DNA from: Thermomicrobium sp. 4228-Ro
Lineage (GTDB): Bacteria; Chloroflexota; Chloroflexia; Thermomicrobiales; Thermomicrobiaceae
Assembly (NCBI RefSeq): GCF_026241205.1
Contig: NZ_JAPFQM010000006.1
Coordinates: 620,001-684,000, forward strand
Reading direction: 5' to 3'
DNA: 64,000 nucleotides
Shown one piece after another: positions 46,677 to 57,029 of the stretch (position 1 is the stretch's first letter; each line of letters begins with the position of its first letter). A model generated the notes under the pieces. That model was not told where the DNA came from. It made no database searches and worked only from the letters and a program-made list of their open reading frames with translations. A program made the position numbers and the translations under genes.

Positions 46677-47600
46677 ATGGCGAAGGCAGCGCGCAGTGCG
46701 ACTGGTCAGGGTGTGCTGCATCCAGGTTGGCGTGTCTGGTGGCTGGGCACACGCCCGGCGACACTCGTCGCTGCGGTCGGTCCGGTGCTGGTCGGTACCG
46801 CCGTCGGGGTGCGCGAGGCCGGCGCAGTCCGCTGGCTCCCGTTTCTGGCCGCACTCGCGGCAGCGATCCTCATCCAGGTCGGGACGAACTATGCCAACGA
46901 CCTTTTCGACTACCTGAAGGGAGCGGATCGGCCGGAGCGTGTCGGGCCAGCCCGCATCACAGCGCGCGGCCTGGTCACGGCCGGTCAGATGCGCTGGGCA
47001 GTGGGACTGACCTTCGGCGCCGCCGCCCTGCTCGGGCTCTACCTCGTTTGGGTCGGTGGCTGGCCGATCCTCGCGATCGGACTGGCCTCGATCGCGGCTG
47101 GGATCCTGTACACTGCCGGTCCATGGCCGCTCGGCTACATCGGCCTCGGCGACTTGTTCGTCTTCGTCTTCTTCGGTCTCGTCGCGGTCGGTGGGAGCGC
47201 GTACCTGCAGACAGGATCGTTGTCGGTGCTGGCGCTCGCTGCAGCCGTACCGGTGGGTGCGCTCATCACGGCCATCCTGGTCGTGAACAACTTGCGGGAC
47301 ATCCCAACGGATCGCGCTGCCGGCAAGCGCACGCTGGCAGTGCGGATCGGCGAGCGAGCGACGCGCTGGCAATATACCGTGCTGGTGCTCGGTGCCTATC
47401 TCGTTCCGCTGCTGTTATGGATCTCCGGTTGGACCGGTCCGACGCCGCTGCTGGCTTGGCTGACGCTGCCGCTCGCGGTGCGGCTCGTTCGCGTCGTGCT
47501 GAGCGGCGTGCAGGGGGCAGCGCTCAATCCGGTGCTCAAGCGGACTGGCCAGCTCCAGCTGCTCTTCGCAGCGCTGTTCGCCGTGGGGCTGCTCTGGTGA
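46677..47600 (+). CDS. menA: 1,4-dihydroxy-2-naphthoate prenyltransferase MenA
   Basis: Attaches the polyprenyl tail to DHNA in the membrane. 307 residues, eight to nine hydrophobic segments. Allylic-diphosphate motifs: NYANDLFDYLKGAD (NxxxDxxxD type) and NNLRDIPTDRAAGKRTLAV. RPATL near the N-terminus is typical of MenA. ATG 46677 (RBS GAGGAG) preferred; GTG 46659 overlapping the menB stop is possible. Confidence 0.92.
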   Translation: MAKAARSATGQGVLHPGWRVWWLGTRPATLVAAVGPVLVGTAVGVREAGAVRWLPFLAALAAAILIQVGTNYANDLFDYLKGADRPERVGPARITARGLVTAGQMRWAVGLTFGAAALLGLYLVWVGGWPILAIGLASIAAGILYTAGPWPLGYIGLGDLFVFVFFGLVAVGGSAYLQTGSLSVLALAAAVPVGALITAILVVNNLRDIPTDRAAGKRTLAVRIGERATRWQYTVLVLGAYLVPLLLWISGWTGPTPLLAWLTLPLAVRLVRVVLSGVQGAALNPVLKRTGQLQLLFAALFAVGLLW

Positions 47601-48670
47601 GCGCGTGGCGGTTGCAGTGGAGGCCGTACGAGCTCCTGCTGCGCGAGCCGCTCGAGACAGCGGGTGGAACAGTGCGCGTGCGCCACGGACTGCTCGTCGC
47701 TCTGGAGAGCGCGGATGGCTGCGTCGGCTCCGGTGATGTTGCCTTCTGGCCAGGTACGGAGGAGACTGGATTGCCAGAGGCAGTCGTTTGGCTGGAGCAG
47801 GCAGCGACAGCGCTGCGTATCGCCGCTCACCCGGCAAGCGTGCTCGCCAACTTCACCGCACGCACCCCAGCTGCGCTGGCTGCGCGGACCGGCCTGGAGA
47901 CAGCGCTCCTCGACTGGCAGGCACGGCAGGCTGGTGTACCGCTCGCCCGCTGGTTGCGGTCCGATGCGACCGATCGCCTTCCGGTCAATGCGTTGCTCGG
48001 CCGCGCCGGGTGGGAGGCGATGGTCGCTCAGGCACGGGCCGCGGTGGCGGCGGGCTTTCGTACCCTCAAGCTCAAGGTGACGCTCTCGCCAGCTGATGCG
48101 GAACTCGTTGCTGCCGTGCGGGCGACGGTCGGGCGTGAAATCGCGCTCCGTCTGGATGCGAACGGGAGGGGCGATCCCGAAAGCGCGCTCGCTTTCGCGC
48201 GCGTGGTCGCCCGGTTCGACATCGAGTATCTGGAGCAGCCAGTTGCAACCTTGGAGGAACTGGCCGTGCTGCGGCGGTGCTCACCGATTCCGGTCGCAGC
48301 GGACGAAGCGCTCACGGGGGCGGATGCGGTCGAGCGGGCGCTGGCGCTGGAGGCGGCCGATGTCCTGGTGCTGAAGTTGCCGCTGCTGGGTGGTCCCCGC
48401 GCGGTCCTCGCGGCAGCCGAGCGAGCCGGTAAGCGGGGCGTGGACGTCGTGGTGACCAGTATGCTGGAATCGGGAGTCGGCCTGGCGGCAGCCGTGCACA
48501 CGGCCGCGGCGCTCGGTGCGGCGCGGGCGCACGGTCTGGCCACGGGACAGCTCCTCGCATCGCTCGGGATCGTCGAGTCGCTGGAACCGGTCGAGGGCGC
48601 GCTTTCCGTACCGGCTGGGCAGGGACTCGGGGTGACCGTGCAGCTGGCAGGTGGTGAGGGGGTAGCATGA
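47597..48670 (+). CDS. menC: o-Succinylbenzoate synthase MenC
   Basis: Dehydrates SHCHC to o-succinylbenzoate. 357 residues, enolase superfamily. GTG 47597 overlaps the menA stop (GTGA). Catalytic Lys motif TLKLKV (KxK), metal ligands in [21 protein letters not shown] and PVAADEAL, and the second-base Lys in [21 protein letters not shown] at the N-terminus is the substrate loop region. The frame is open far upstream but only this start fits. Confidence 0.9.
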   Translation: MSAWRLQWRPYELLLREPLETAGGTVRVRHGLLVALESADGCVGSGDVAFWPGTEETGLPEAVVWLEQAATALRIAAHPASVLANFTARTPAALAARTGLETALLDWQARQAGVPLARWLRSDATDRLPVNALLGRAGWEAMVAQARAAVAAGFRTLKLKVTLSPADAELVAAVRATVGREIALRLDANGRGDPESALAFARVVARFDIEYLEQPVATLEELAVLRRCSPIPVAADEALTGADAVERALALEAADVLVLKLPLLGGPRAVLAAAERAGKRGVDVVVTSMLESGVGLAAAVHTAAALGAARAHGLATGQLLASLGIVESLEPVEGALSVPAGQGLGVTVQLAGGEGVA

Positions 48671-49065
48671 GCACACGACGCGGTGCGCCACGGGTGTTCG
48701 CTGCGGGCGTCGCCACCGTACTGGTTGGGTTCGTGCTCGGCACGATGACGGTCCCGTGGCTCGCTCCGCTGTCGCGTGTCGCGGCGAATCTCGCTGTGGT
48801 CGCTGGTATGGCGATAGTCGCTGCCGGATGGGCGCTCGCCGGGGTGGGGTTGGTCGGTGTCGGTCGTCGCTGGCGGGGTGCGCTCCTGGGCCTTCTCGCG
48901 TATTGCGTCGCCGGTGCGATCTGGACGGCAGTCTTTGTCCTGCTCGATCCCTGGGCCGTGGACTACGGGCGCATCGATCTCGCGCGCTTCGTCGTCTACT
49001 CGGTGCTGCTCTGGCCCTATGCGCTCGCCTACGCTGCCGGATGGTTCGGCCTCGGAGGCCTGTAG
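48667..49065 (+). CDS. Membrane protein embedded in the men operon
   Basis: 132 residues, four membrane helices ([84 protein letters not shown]). ATG overlaps the menC stop (ATGA) and menE begins 11 bases after its stop, so it is translated with the pathway. No homology recognised. It might help place the pathway at the membrane, but that is speculation. Confidence 0.7.
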   Translation: MSTRRGAPRVFAAGVATVLVGFVLGTMTVPWLAPLSRVAANLAVVAGMAIVAAGWALAGVGLVGVGRRWRGALLGLLAYCVAGAIWTAVFVLLDPWAVDYGRIDLARFVVYSVLLWPYALAYAAGWFGLGGL

Positions 49066-49076
49066 GGGGAAGGGCC

Positions 49077-50582
49077 ATGCGGTTACCCGAATGGCTCGCC
49101 TGGCGGGCAGCGGTGACGCCGGAACGCATCGCGCTGGTGTGGCACGACCGGCAGTGGACGTTCGCCGAACTCGCTGCTGAAGCGGACGGTGTTGCGCGGC
49201 GTCTCGCTGGGCTCGGTGTCCGCACCGGCGACCGAGTAGCTGCCTGTCTGACGAACCGGCCGGAGCTGGTGGTTCTCGTCCATGCCGTGAGCCGGCTCGG
49301 GGCGGTGCTCGTCCCGCTCAACGTGCGCTTGACCAGCCAGGAACTCGCTGGGCAGCTGACTGACGCGGAGCCGCGTCTCGTGCTGGTCGAGCGTCCGACG
49401 CGGGAGCGGATCGCCGGATGGCCGGGGTTGATCGTCGATATCGACGAGGAATTCTCGGGACTCCCTGAACCACCGGTCACGCTCCGGCGGGAGGTTACCC
49501 TGGACGATGTCCACACGCTCGTCTACACGTCGGGGACGACCGACCGGCCCAAGGGGGTCGTGCTCACCTACGGGAACCACTGGTGGAGCGCGCTCGGCTC
49601 GCAGCTCAACATCGGCGTCGCGCCGACCGATCGCTGGCTGTTCTGTCTTCCATTGTTCCATGTGGGTGGTCTGTCTATCGTGTTCCGGAGCGTGATCGGT
49701 GGGTTCGCCGTCGAGCTGCACGAGCGGTTCGACCCTGGCGCGGCGAATCGGGCGATCGAGGCAGGGGTGACGCTGGTGTCTGTCGTCGGGACGATGCTCT
49801 GGCGGATGCTCGACGAGTGGGGAGACCGGCCGTATCCAGTGCATCTCCGTGCGGTGCTGCTCGGGGGCGGGCCGGCCCCCCGTCCGTTGCTCGAGCGAGC
49901 CGTCGCGCTCGGCCTGCCGGTGCTGCAGACCTATGGCCTAACCGAAACGGCCTCGCAGCTGGCGACGCTCGCCCCCGAGGACGTGCTGCGGCGACTCGGC
50001 TCAGCGGGCAAGCCGCTCTATCCGAACCGGTTGCGCATCGTGCGGTCGGATGGGGCGCTGGCTGCGCCCGGTGAGCCCGGCGAGATAGAGGTGCAGGGAC
50101 CGGTCGTGACACCGGGATACTGGCGCCAGCCGGAGCGCACCGCTCGGGCGTTCCATGACGGCTGGTTCCGCACCGGTGATGTCGGTTACCTGGACGACGA
50201 GGGGTACCTCTACGTGCTCGACCGGCGCGATGACCTGATCGTCACCGGTGGAGAAAACGTGTACCCGGCCGAGGTCGAAGCGGTGCTCCTCGCTCATCCG
50301 GCAGTCGCTGAAGCCGCGGTGATCGGTGTACCGGACATCGAGTGGGGACAGCGGGTCGCCGCGGTGGTCGTGCTCCGGCCGGGACGATCGGTCACCGAAG
50401 CGGAACTCGTCGACTGGTGCCGACAGCGCCTGGCCGGGTTCAAGGTGCCGCGGGCAGTTCGGTTCGCTCGCACGCTTCCCCGCACGGTGAGCGGCAAACT
50501 CCAGCGCTGGCAGGTGCGTGAGCAGTGGGCGGCGATGCAACGAGCGGGCGAAGGTCTGGCCACGGAGCCCAGCACGACGTGA
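49077..50582 (+). CDS. menE: o-Succinylbenzoate-CoA ligase MenE
   Basis: Activates OSB with ATP and CoA. 501 residues, ANL superfamily. P-loop-like A3 motif [16 protein letters not shown]5 [14 protein letters not shown]7 [22 protein letters not shown]8 [17 protein letters not shown] and the C-terminal catalytic Lys in [24 protein letters not shown]. Last gene of the men cluster. The pathway order MenF-D-(H)-C-E-B-A is covered here except MenH, the thioesterase and the final methylase. Confidence 0.9.
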   Translation: MRLPEWLAWRAAVTPERIALVWHDRQWTFAELAAEADGVARRLAGLGVRTGDRVAACLTNRPELVVLVHAVSRLGAVLVPLNVRLTSQELAGQLTDAEPRLVLVERPTRERIAGWPGLIVDIDEEFSGLPEPPVTLRREVTLDDVHTLVYTSGTTDRPKGVVLTYGNHWWSALGSQLNIGVAPTDRWLFCLPLFHVGGLSIVFRSVIGGFAVELHERFDPGAANRAIEAGVTLVSVVGTMLWRMLDEWGDRPYPVHLRAVLLGGGPAPRPLLERAVALGLPVLQTYGLTETASQLATLAPEDVLRRLGSAGKPLYPNRLRIVRSDGALAAPGEPGEIEVQGPVVTPGYWRQPERTARAFHDGWFRTGDVGYLDDEGYLYVLDRRDDLIVTGGENVYPAEVEAVLLAHPAVAEAAVIGVPDIEWGQRVAAVVVLRPGRSVTEAELVDWCRQRLAGFKVPRAVRFARTLPRTVSGKLQRWQVREQWAAMQRAGEGLATEPSTT

Positions 50583-50680
50583 GGCCGATCGGTCACGGCG
50601 GAGTATCCCGGCGGCGTCGGAGACCGTGTACAATGCGCGAAGACGGCAGTGGCGTCCGTGCATGCTGAACGGGGTGGGGC

Positions 50681-53194
50681 ATGTATCTGCTCGATCAGCC
50701 AGATGCGGCGTTAGCGTACCGGCGACAGTATCGCGGGCTGATCGGCATCGCCAGCAAAGTGCCGTTGCGTGACCGAGCGATGCTCAGCCTCGTCTACACG
50801 CCGGGTGTCGCTGAGGCCTGCCGGGTGATCAGCCAGGACGAGGTCGCTTCGTTCGATCTCACTGGCCGGGGGAACACGGTCGCCATCCTGACCGATGCAT
50901 CGGATCTTTTCGGTCCGACGAGGGCGCCGGTCGAGGCAGCCTTGCCGCTCCTCGAAGCCAAGGCGGTGCTGTTCAAGACGTTCGCTGGCGTCGACGCCGT
51001 GCCGATCGGCGTCGATCTCGCCGATCCGCTCGCGATCGTCGAAGTGGCCCGCTCGTTGATTCCGACCTTCGGTGCCATCTGCCTCGACCATATCCGCGCG
51101 CCGCACAGTTTCACGATCCAGGACCACCTCGAGAAGGCAGCGCCGATTCCGGTGTTTTCCAACCAGCATCACGGGACGGCTATCCTGGTTTTCGGTGCCC
51201 TCAAGAACGCGCTGGAAGTGGTCGGCAAGCGCCTGGATCAGGTGCGTGTCGTCATCGCGGGGGCGGGGCTGGCTGGTATCGGTGTGGCTCGCCTGTTGAC
51301 CCGCGTCGGGGTGAAGGATCTCATCGTCTGCGACCGCGCCGGTGCCATCTATCTCGGTCGGCCTTATCGCATGAACTGGGCGAAGGCCTATCTGGCCAAG
51401 GAGACGAACCCGGAACGACGACAAGGCTCGCTCGCCGAGGTGCTGGAGGGAGCCGACGTTTTCATCGGACTGGCCCGCGGCAACATCCTGACACCGGAGA
51501 TGGTGTCCAGGATGGCACCCGATCCGATCGTCTTTGCGCTCGCATTGCCGACGCCGGAGATCGATCCGGTTCTGGCGCGTCAGGCTGGAGCTGCAGTCGT
51601 CGCGACTGGGCGCTCCGACTACCCGAACATGATGGACGTCTCGCTCGTCTTCCCCGGGGTCTTCCGCGGCCTGTTGGATTCGGGCGCGCGGAACATCCGC
51701 CTGCGTACTTTGATCTACGCCGCGGAGGCGTTGGCGAGCCTCGTGCCGCCGGAGCAGCGCGGGCCTGACCACATCGTTCCGCAGATCTTCGACTTCCGCG
51801 TCGCACCAGCGATCGCAGCGGCGGTGGTGCAGGCGGCGCTCGAGACGGGCGAAGCCACACGACCGGTCGATCCGCAGCAAGTTGCCGAAAATACCCGTCG
51901 TTACATCTACGAGGGGGCCTTCGAGCCACCGCGACCGACCAACCGCCGGCCGCGTTCGCTGGCGGAGCAGGCGCTGGACTTGCGGCGGCGCTATCGCGGT
52001 GTGTTGGAGATCCGAAGCAAGTTGCCGGTACGCGATCACCACATCCTGAACCTCCTCTACTTGCCGCCCGCAGCACTGGTACCGGTCGAGGAAGTGCGAC
52101 AGCGCCGCGAAGCGGTCTACGACCTGACAGTCAAGGGAAACCTGGTCGCGATCGTGACCGATGGGAGCGCGGTGCTCGGGTTAGGCGATATCGGCCCGCA
52201 GGCCGCATTACCGGTCATGGAGGGGAAGGCAGTCCTGTTCCAGTCGCTCGGCGGTGTGGAGGCCTTCCCGATCTGTATCGCCGAGCGTGACCCGGAACGC
52301 ATCGTCGACATCGTCGCAGCGATCGCGCCCTCGTTCGGGGGGATCAACCTCGAGGACATCTCGGCACCCCGCTGCTTCGAGATCGAGTCGGCGCTCAAGG
52401 AACGGGTCGATATGCCGGTCTTCCACGACGACCAGCACGGTACGGCGATCGTCGTGCTGGCTGGGCTCATCAACGCGTTCAAGCTGCGGGGCACGCCGTT
52501 GAGCGAGGCGCGGATCGTCATCAATGGGGCGGGGGCTGCAGGGATTGCGACTGCCAAGCTGCTGCTGGTGTACGGTGTGGGCGACATTATCCTCTGCGAT
52601 CGACACGGCGCGATCTACCGTGAACGTGAAGCAGGGATGAACCGGTACAAGATGGAGATCGCGCGCCTGACCAACAAGGCTGGCGTGCGCGGCGGGCTCG
52701 CCGAGGCGCTCGTGGGTGCTGATGTGTTCATCGGCCTCTCGAGCCCGAATATCCTGACACCGGAGATGATCCGGACGATGGCACCCGATCCGATCATCTT
52801 CGCATTGGCCAATCCCGACCCGGAAATCCACCCCGATCTGGCACTGGAGGCGGGCGCACTGGTGGTGGCGACCGGGCGCTCCGACTTCCCGAACCAGGTG
52901 AACAACTCGCTGGCGTTTCCTGGTGTGTTCCGTGGCGCCCTCGACGTGCGGGCGCGCGACATCAACGATGCGATGAAGCTCGCTGCTGCCCAGGCGATCG
53001 CCGATCTGGTGCCAGCCCGCCAGCTCTCACCGCAGTACATCATCCCCGACAGCCTCGATCTGAAGGTGCCGCCAGCGGTAGCGGCTGCAGTCGCCCGAGC
53101 TGCGATCGAGACGGGTGTGGCGCGCGTGCAGCTCGATCCGGAAGAGGTCGCTGCGCGGACGCAGGAACTGCTGTACGAAGGTGCCCGGCGCTAG
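50681..53194 (+). CDS. Tandem-duplicated malic enzyme
   Basis: 837 residues: two head-to-tail malic enzyme units (about 1-410 and 425-837). Family reaction: malate to pyruvate and CO2 with NAD(P). Unit 1 keeps VYTPGVAEA (39-44 YTPGVA), Lys94 (EAKA) and Rossmann GAGLAG, but its metal site is altered: LDHIRAP for LEDISAP, FSNQHHGTA for FHDDQHGTA, and PNMMDV for PNQVNN. Unit 2 keeps LEDISAP (557-563), FHDDQHGTA (581-589), GAGAAG and PNQVNN, but has YLPPAA for YTPGVA (Tyr460 retained) and LFQSLGGVEAFP for the FKxFAGxDA segment. Probably a covalent pseudo-dimer. GTGTACAAT about 50 bases upstream may be its -10 region. Confidence 0.85.
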   Translation: MYLLDQPDAALAYRRQYRGLIGIASKVPLRDRAMLSLVYTPGVAEACRVISQDEVASFDLTGRGNTVAILTDASDLFGPTRAPVEAALPLLEAKAVLFKTFAGVDAVPIGVDLADPLAIVEVARSLIPTFGAICLDHIRAPHSFTIQDHLEKAAPIPVFSNQHHGTAILVFGALKNALEVVGKRLDQVRVVIAGAGLAGIGVARLLTRVGVKDLIVCDRAGAIYLGRPYRMNWAKAYLAKETNPERRQGSLAEVLEGADVFIGLARGNILTPEMVSRMAPDPIVFALALPTPEIDPVLARQAGAAVVATGRSDYPNMMDVSLVFPGVFRGLLDSGARNIRLRTLIYAAEALASLVPPEQRGPDHIVPQIFDFRVAPAIAAAVVQAALETGEATRPVDPQQVAENTRRYIYEGAFEPPRPTNRRPRSLAEQALDLRRRYRGVLEIRSKLPVRDHHILNLLYLPPAALVPVEEVRQRREAVYDLTVKGNLVAIVTDGSAVLGLGDIGPQAALPVMEGKAVLFQSLGGVEAFPICIAERDPERIVDIVAAIAPSFGGINLEDISAPRCFEIESALKERVDMPVFHDDQHGTAIVVLAGLINAFKLRGTPLSEARIVINGAGAAGIATAKLLLVYGVGDIILCDRHGAIYREREAGMNRYKMEIARLTNKAGVRGGLAEALVGADVFIGLSSPNILTPEMIRTMAPDPIIFALANPDPEIHPDLALEAGALVVATGRSDFPNQVNNSLAFPGVFRGALDVRARDINDAMKLAAAQAIADLVPARQLSPQYIIPDSLDLKVPPAVAAAVARAAIETGVARVQLDPEEVAARTQELLYEGARR

Positions 53195-53254
53195 CGCCTC
53201 CCGTGCCGACCACCAGTTGTTTGTCTGTACCCGGTAACGAGAGGGGAGAGTGCG

Positions 53255-54241
53255 ATGTGGGGGACGCTCGTTGTGTTCGTGCTCAGCGCCAGCCTGGTGG
53301 TTCTGGCTGGCTGGGAGCTGACACGGCGAGCCGAAGACCTGGCGGAACGTACCGGGCTCGGACATGCCTGGATCGGTGCCATCGTCCTCGCTGGAGCGAC
53401 CTCTCTTCCGGAACTCTCGGTCGATCTCGTCGCTGTCCGGACGAATAATGCGAACTTCGCGATCGGCGACCTATTCGGTTCGTGCATGGTCAACATGCTC
53501 GTCCTGGCGGTCGCCGATATCCTGACGCTACAGGTACGAATCCTGACACGCGTCGTCATCGACCAGGCGCTGGCCGGTGTCCTGGCGATCATTGTGTTGA
53601 CACTCGCGGCGCTCGTTGTGGTGACCGGTTCCTCCCTTGCATTCGGCGGAGTCGGGTGGGCGACGCTCCTCATCGGGATTGTCTATGTGTGGGGTGCTTG
53701 GCTCCTGCACGTCACGCGGCAGGCTCGTCTATGGCCGGTTCCGGTCGAATCACCGACTCGTCCGCTCGCTGGTCTCGTGCCGAGCGTCGCACGTTTTGGA
53801 GTGGCCACGCTCGGCCTGGTCGGTGCGGCCTGGTTCCTGATCAGCTCGGCTGAGCAGCTGGTTGGATCGTTGGGGGTGACGAAGGGCTTCTTCGGTATGG
53901 CTGTTCTCGCCATCGTCACGTCGCTGCCCGAGATCGTCGTTTCGCTGGCCGGTATCCGCGCCGGTTCTTACGATCTCGTGGTCGGCAATTTGCTCGGCAG
54001 CAACGCTTTCAATATGGTGATCCTGCTGGTTCTCGACCTGGCGGACAGGGGTGGCCCGCTCCTGGCGCTCGCTGAGCCTGGTGTTCTGGTCGGCAATCTC
54101 TTCGCGATCGTCCTGACCGGATTGGTCGTTCTGGGGATGCTGACGCAAGCGGAACCACGTTTTCGGTTTCTCGATCCGGGGGGTATTCCTGTCGTCTTCG
54201 CGTATGGACTCGGCCTGCTCCTCAGCTTTCGCTTCATGTAG
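53255..54241 (+). CDS. Ca2+/cation antiporter (CaCA family)
   Basis: 328 residues, about ten membrane helices. Two inverted alpha repeats carry the ion-binding acids: GATSLPELSVDLVAVRT followed by AIGDLFGS, and VTSLPEIVVSLAGIRAG followed by VVGNLLGSNAFNM. Exchanges Ca2+ (or another cation) for Na+/H+. RBS GAGGGGAGAG. Its 3' end overlaps the convergent P-type ATPase gene by 8 bases; the two products may serve the same ion. Confidence 0.88.
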   Translation: MWGTLVVFVLSASLVVLAGWELTRRAEDLAERTGLGHAWIGAIVLAGATSLPELSVDLVAVRTNNANFAIGDLFGSCMVNMLVLAVADILTLQVRILTRVVIDQALAGVLAIIVLTLAALVVVTGSSLAFGGVGWATLLIGIVYVWGAWLLHVTRQARLWPVPVESPTRPLAGLVPSVARFGVATLGLVGAAWFLISSAEQLVGSLGVTKGFFGMAVLAIVTSLPEIVVSLAGIRAGSYDLVVGNLLGSNAFNMVILLVLDLADRGGPLLALAEPGVLVGNLFAIVLTGLVVLGMLTQAEPRFRFLDPGGIPVVFAYGLGLLLSFRFM

Positions 54242-57014
54242 TCGTCTGTGGTGCCTGGCTGGAAAGCTCCCATGAGGGATACGGCCAACGCCGGCGAACG
54301 GCCTTATGCAGTTCTACTGCCAAGACGATGGTCGTGGCGACGAGGATCATCCGTGGCCAGAGCTCCCACGGGATCGGCTGAACACGGAGGACGAACTGAA
54401 AGAAGGGCACGTGCAACGCCACGATGTGCAGGGCGAGCGCTGCGGCTGTCGCGAGGAAGAGGAAGCGATTCGAGAGTGGCGGGATCCGGAAGAGCGACTG
54501 GGTACTCGAGCGGGCGTTGCCGACTTGGAACGTCTGATAGAGCACCATCGTCGTGAGCGCGACGGTCCGGGCGAGGTCGAGCGAGCCGAACGCCGCGAGC
54601 GTGTGTTCGAAGATCCACAGTGTGCCGATCGCCAGAACGATGCCACTCAGCGCGATGCGCTCCCACAACAGTGTCGAGAGGATCCCCTCGCGACGCGGAC
54701 GGGGTCGGCGCTGCATGAGATCCCGTTCCTTTGGCTCGACCGCGAGCGCGATGTCCTGGGTGCCGTTCGTGACGAGATTGACCCAGAGGAGCTGTGCCGG
54801 ATAGAAGGGGAGCGGGAGCCCGAGGAAGAGCGCGGTCGGAAGGATGAGAGCGGTTGCCGCACCGGTCGAGAGGAGAAAGAACGTCGCCTTGCGCAGGTTG
54901 TCGGCTGCCGCCCGTCCCTCTTCGACCGCTGCCGCGATCGTGACGAAGTTGTCGTCAGCGAGGACGATATCCGCTGCCTCGCGGGCAACGTCAGTGCCGC
55001 TCCGTCCCATGGCGACGCCGACATCGGCGGCGCGAAGCGCGGGAGCATCGTTCACGCCGTCACCAGTAACGGCGACTGTCTCACCGAGCGACTGAAGTGC
55101 TCGGACGATGCGGAGCTTCTGCTCCGGTTCGACACGTGCATAGACATTGACTGTGCGGACACGCTCACGGAGTGTCTGGTCGTCGAGACGAGCGAGATCG
55201 CGGCCGGTCAGGACCGGGCTGTCCGGAGACGCGATGCCGAGGTCCGCTGCAATGGCCACTGCCGTCCCCGCATGGTCGCCGGTGATCATGAGGACGCGGA
55301 TCCCGGCGGCGTGGCAGCGGGCGATCGCTTCCTTCACCCCGGCACGCGGTGGGTCCCAGAGCGCGACGAGGCCGAGGAAGACGAGTCCCCCGAGATTCGC
55401 GAACGCACTCTCGTCCTGCTGCTCAGTCTCGCCGGCGGCGACACCGAGTACGCGGAAGCCTCGCTGGGCCAGAGCAGCCGCAGCGTCCGCGATCACCTGG
55501 CGGTCGATCGGTGCGAGGCCGTGCTCGCTCAGCCAGTGAGAGCACATTTCCAGGACCCGTTCGGGTGCCCCCTTGACGAACAGGATCGGTCGCTCGTCGC
55601 TCGCACAGAGTGCTGCCGCGAAGCGCCGTTCGGGCTCGAAGGGCAGCATGGCCAGGATCGGGAAGCGGCGCCGCAGGGCTGCCACGTCAGCCAGCGCCTG
55701 TTGCGCTGCGACCAGGAGCGCGACATCGGTCGGATCGCCGATACCGGCCGGCTGGTCGGTTCCCTCGCTGGCCAGTTGCGCCTCGTTGGCGAGCGTGCCT
55801 CCCAGGAGTACGAGTTCGTGCGGTGCCAGCTGCTCCAGGAGCGTCGCGAGCGAAGCCCGTTTCGGAATCTTTACCGCACTGTCGACGGGATCTGCGGTGG
55901 TCGAGACAGCGGGGAGTTCGTGTTCGTGCCCCGCTGCCCAGACGAGGCGGGCCGTCATCCGGTTTTCGGTGAGCGTACCCGTCTTGTCCGACCCGATGAC
56001 CGTCGTGCTCCCCAATGTCTCGACGGCCGGGAGGTGGCGGACGATCGCGTTACGGCGTGCCATCCGCTGGACGCTCACCGCGAGCACGATCGTCAAAATG
56101 ACCGGGAGGTCTTCCGGAACGATGGCGACCGCCGCACCGACTGCGAACGTGAGGAGCAGAGAGAGGTCGTCTCCGCGGAGGAGACCGATTGCACTGATCG
56201 CGACGATGCCGGTGAGAACGAAGAGGGCGACTGTGCGCGCGAAGCGTGCGAGCTGTTGCTGGAGCGGTGTAACGGGTGCGCTTTCTCGCTGAGCGACTGT
56301 GGCGATACGACCTACTTCGGTGCGTGCACCAGTGGCGACCACGACACCGCGGCCACGCCCGCTCGTCACCACGGTGCCGAGATACGCCATGCACGTCCGG
56401 TCAGCGAGGGGCGTCTCCACGGGGACTGGATCGGTGCGCTTGGCGACCGGCACGGACTCGCCGGTGAGGACCGACTCGTCGACCATGAGGGCGATCGTCG
56501 TGAGTAAGCGCAGGTCGGCAGGTACCCGCATGCCCGATTCGAGGAGCACGATGTCGCCGGGAACCAGTTCCTCACTTTCGACGATCTGCTCGACACCATC
56601 TCGCAGCACTCGGGCCTTGGGCGAGAGATACCGCAGGAGCGAGCGGATCGCGGATTCGGCTCGCCATTCCTGGACGAAGCCGAAGAGGGCATTGATGGCG
56701 AGTGCGGCGAGAATGACTCCGGCGTCGATCCATTCGCCGAGGAGAGCTGCGACGACGGCGGCGAGCCCCAGCGCGACGATGAGCGGGCTCGCGAACTGGT
56801 GCACGAGGATCCGGAGCGGGTTGGGAGGCGGAATCTCCGCCAGGCGATTGGGACCGAAGTGCGCCAGACGGCGGCGTGCCTCCGCTGCCGAAAGGCCGTC
56901 CAGCGTCGTCGCGAGCGCACGCAGGACTGCATCGACGGAGAGCGCGTGCCAGGGGCGATCGAGCTGGAGCTCTGCTGCCGAGTGATCGCTGCTGCGCGCG
57001 CTCACCGGTCTCAT
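54234..57014 (-). CDS. P-type cation ATPase, SERCA/PMR1-like
   Basis: 926 residues from ATG 57014 (GTG 57029 is an alternative). N-terminal cation-ATPase domain GLSAAEARRRLAHFGPNRL, actuator TGES (VLTGESVPV), phosphorylation site GSDKTGTLTENRMT, KGAPERVLEMC nucleotide-binding segment and hinge VTGDGVNDAPALRAADVGVAMG. Ten membrane segments. The TM4 ion-site motif reads PEDLP where Ca2+ pumps usually have PEGLP. TM6 LLWVNLVTNGTQDIALAVEP (N..D) fits Ca2+-type pumps. Operon with the upstream USP-CBS gene. Confidence 0.88.
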   Translation of the reverse strand: MRPVSARSSDHSAAELQLDRPWHALSVDAVLRALATTLDGLSAAEARRRLAHFGPNRLAEIPPPNPLRILVHQFASPLIVALGLAAVVAALLGEWIDAGVILAALAINALFGFVQEWRAESAIRSLLRYLSPKARVLRDGVEQIVESEELVPGDIVLLESGMRVPADLRLLTTIALMVDESVLTGESVPVAKRTDPVPVETPLADRTCMAYLGTVVTSGRGRGVVVATGARTEVGRIATVAQRESAPVTPLQQQLARFARTVALFVLTGIVAISAIGLLRGDDLSLLLTFAVGAAVAIVPEDLPVILTIVLAVSVQRMARRNAIVRHLPAVETLGSTTVIGSDKTGTLTENRMTARLVWAAGHEHELPAVSTTADPVDSAVKIPKRASLATLLEQLAPHELVLLGGTLANEAQLASEGTDQPAGIGDPTDVALLVAAQQALADVAALRRRFPILAMLPFEPERRFAAALCASDERPILFVKGAPERVLEMCSHWLSEHGLAPIDRQVIADAAAALAQRGFRVLGVAAGETEQQDESAFANLGGLVFLGLVALWDPPRAGVKEAIARCHAAGIRVLMITGDHAGTAVAIAADLGIASPDSPVLTGRDLARLDDQTLRERVRTVNVYARVEPEQKLRIVRALQSLGETVAVTGDGVNDAPALRAADVGVAMGRSGTDVAREAADIVLADDNFVTIAAAVEEGRAAADNLRKATFFLLSTGAATALILPTALFLGLPLPFYPAQLLWVNLVTNGTQDIALAVEPKERDLMQRRPRPRREGILSTLLWERIALSGIVLAIGTLWIFEHTLAAFGSLDLARTVALTTMVLYQTFQVGNARSSTQSLFRIPPLSNRFLFLATAAALALHIVALHVPFFQFVLRVQPIPWELWPRMILVATTIVLAVELHKAVRRRWPYPSWELSSQAPQTTT

Positions 57015-57029
57015 CGCACTCCCGTGCAC

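Noticed and set aside
54306-56507. 733-codon plus-strand frame opposite the P-type ATPase
   Set aside because: Repetitive Arg/Glu/Asp-rich translation typical of an antisense frame.
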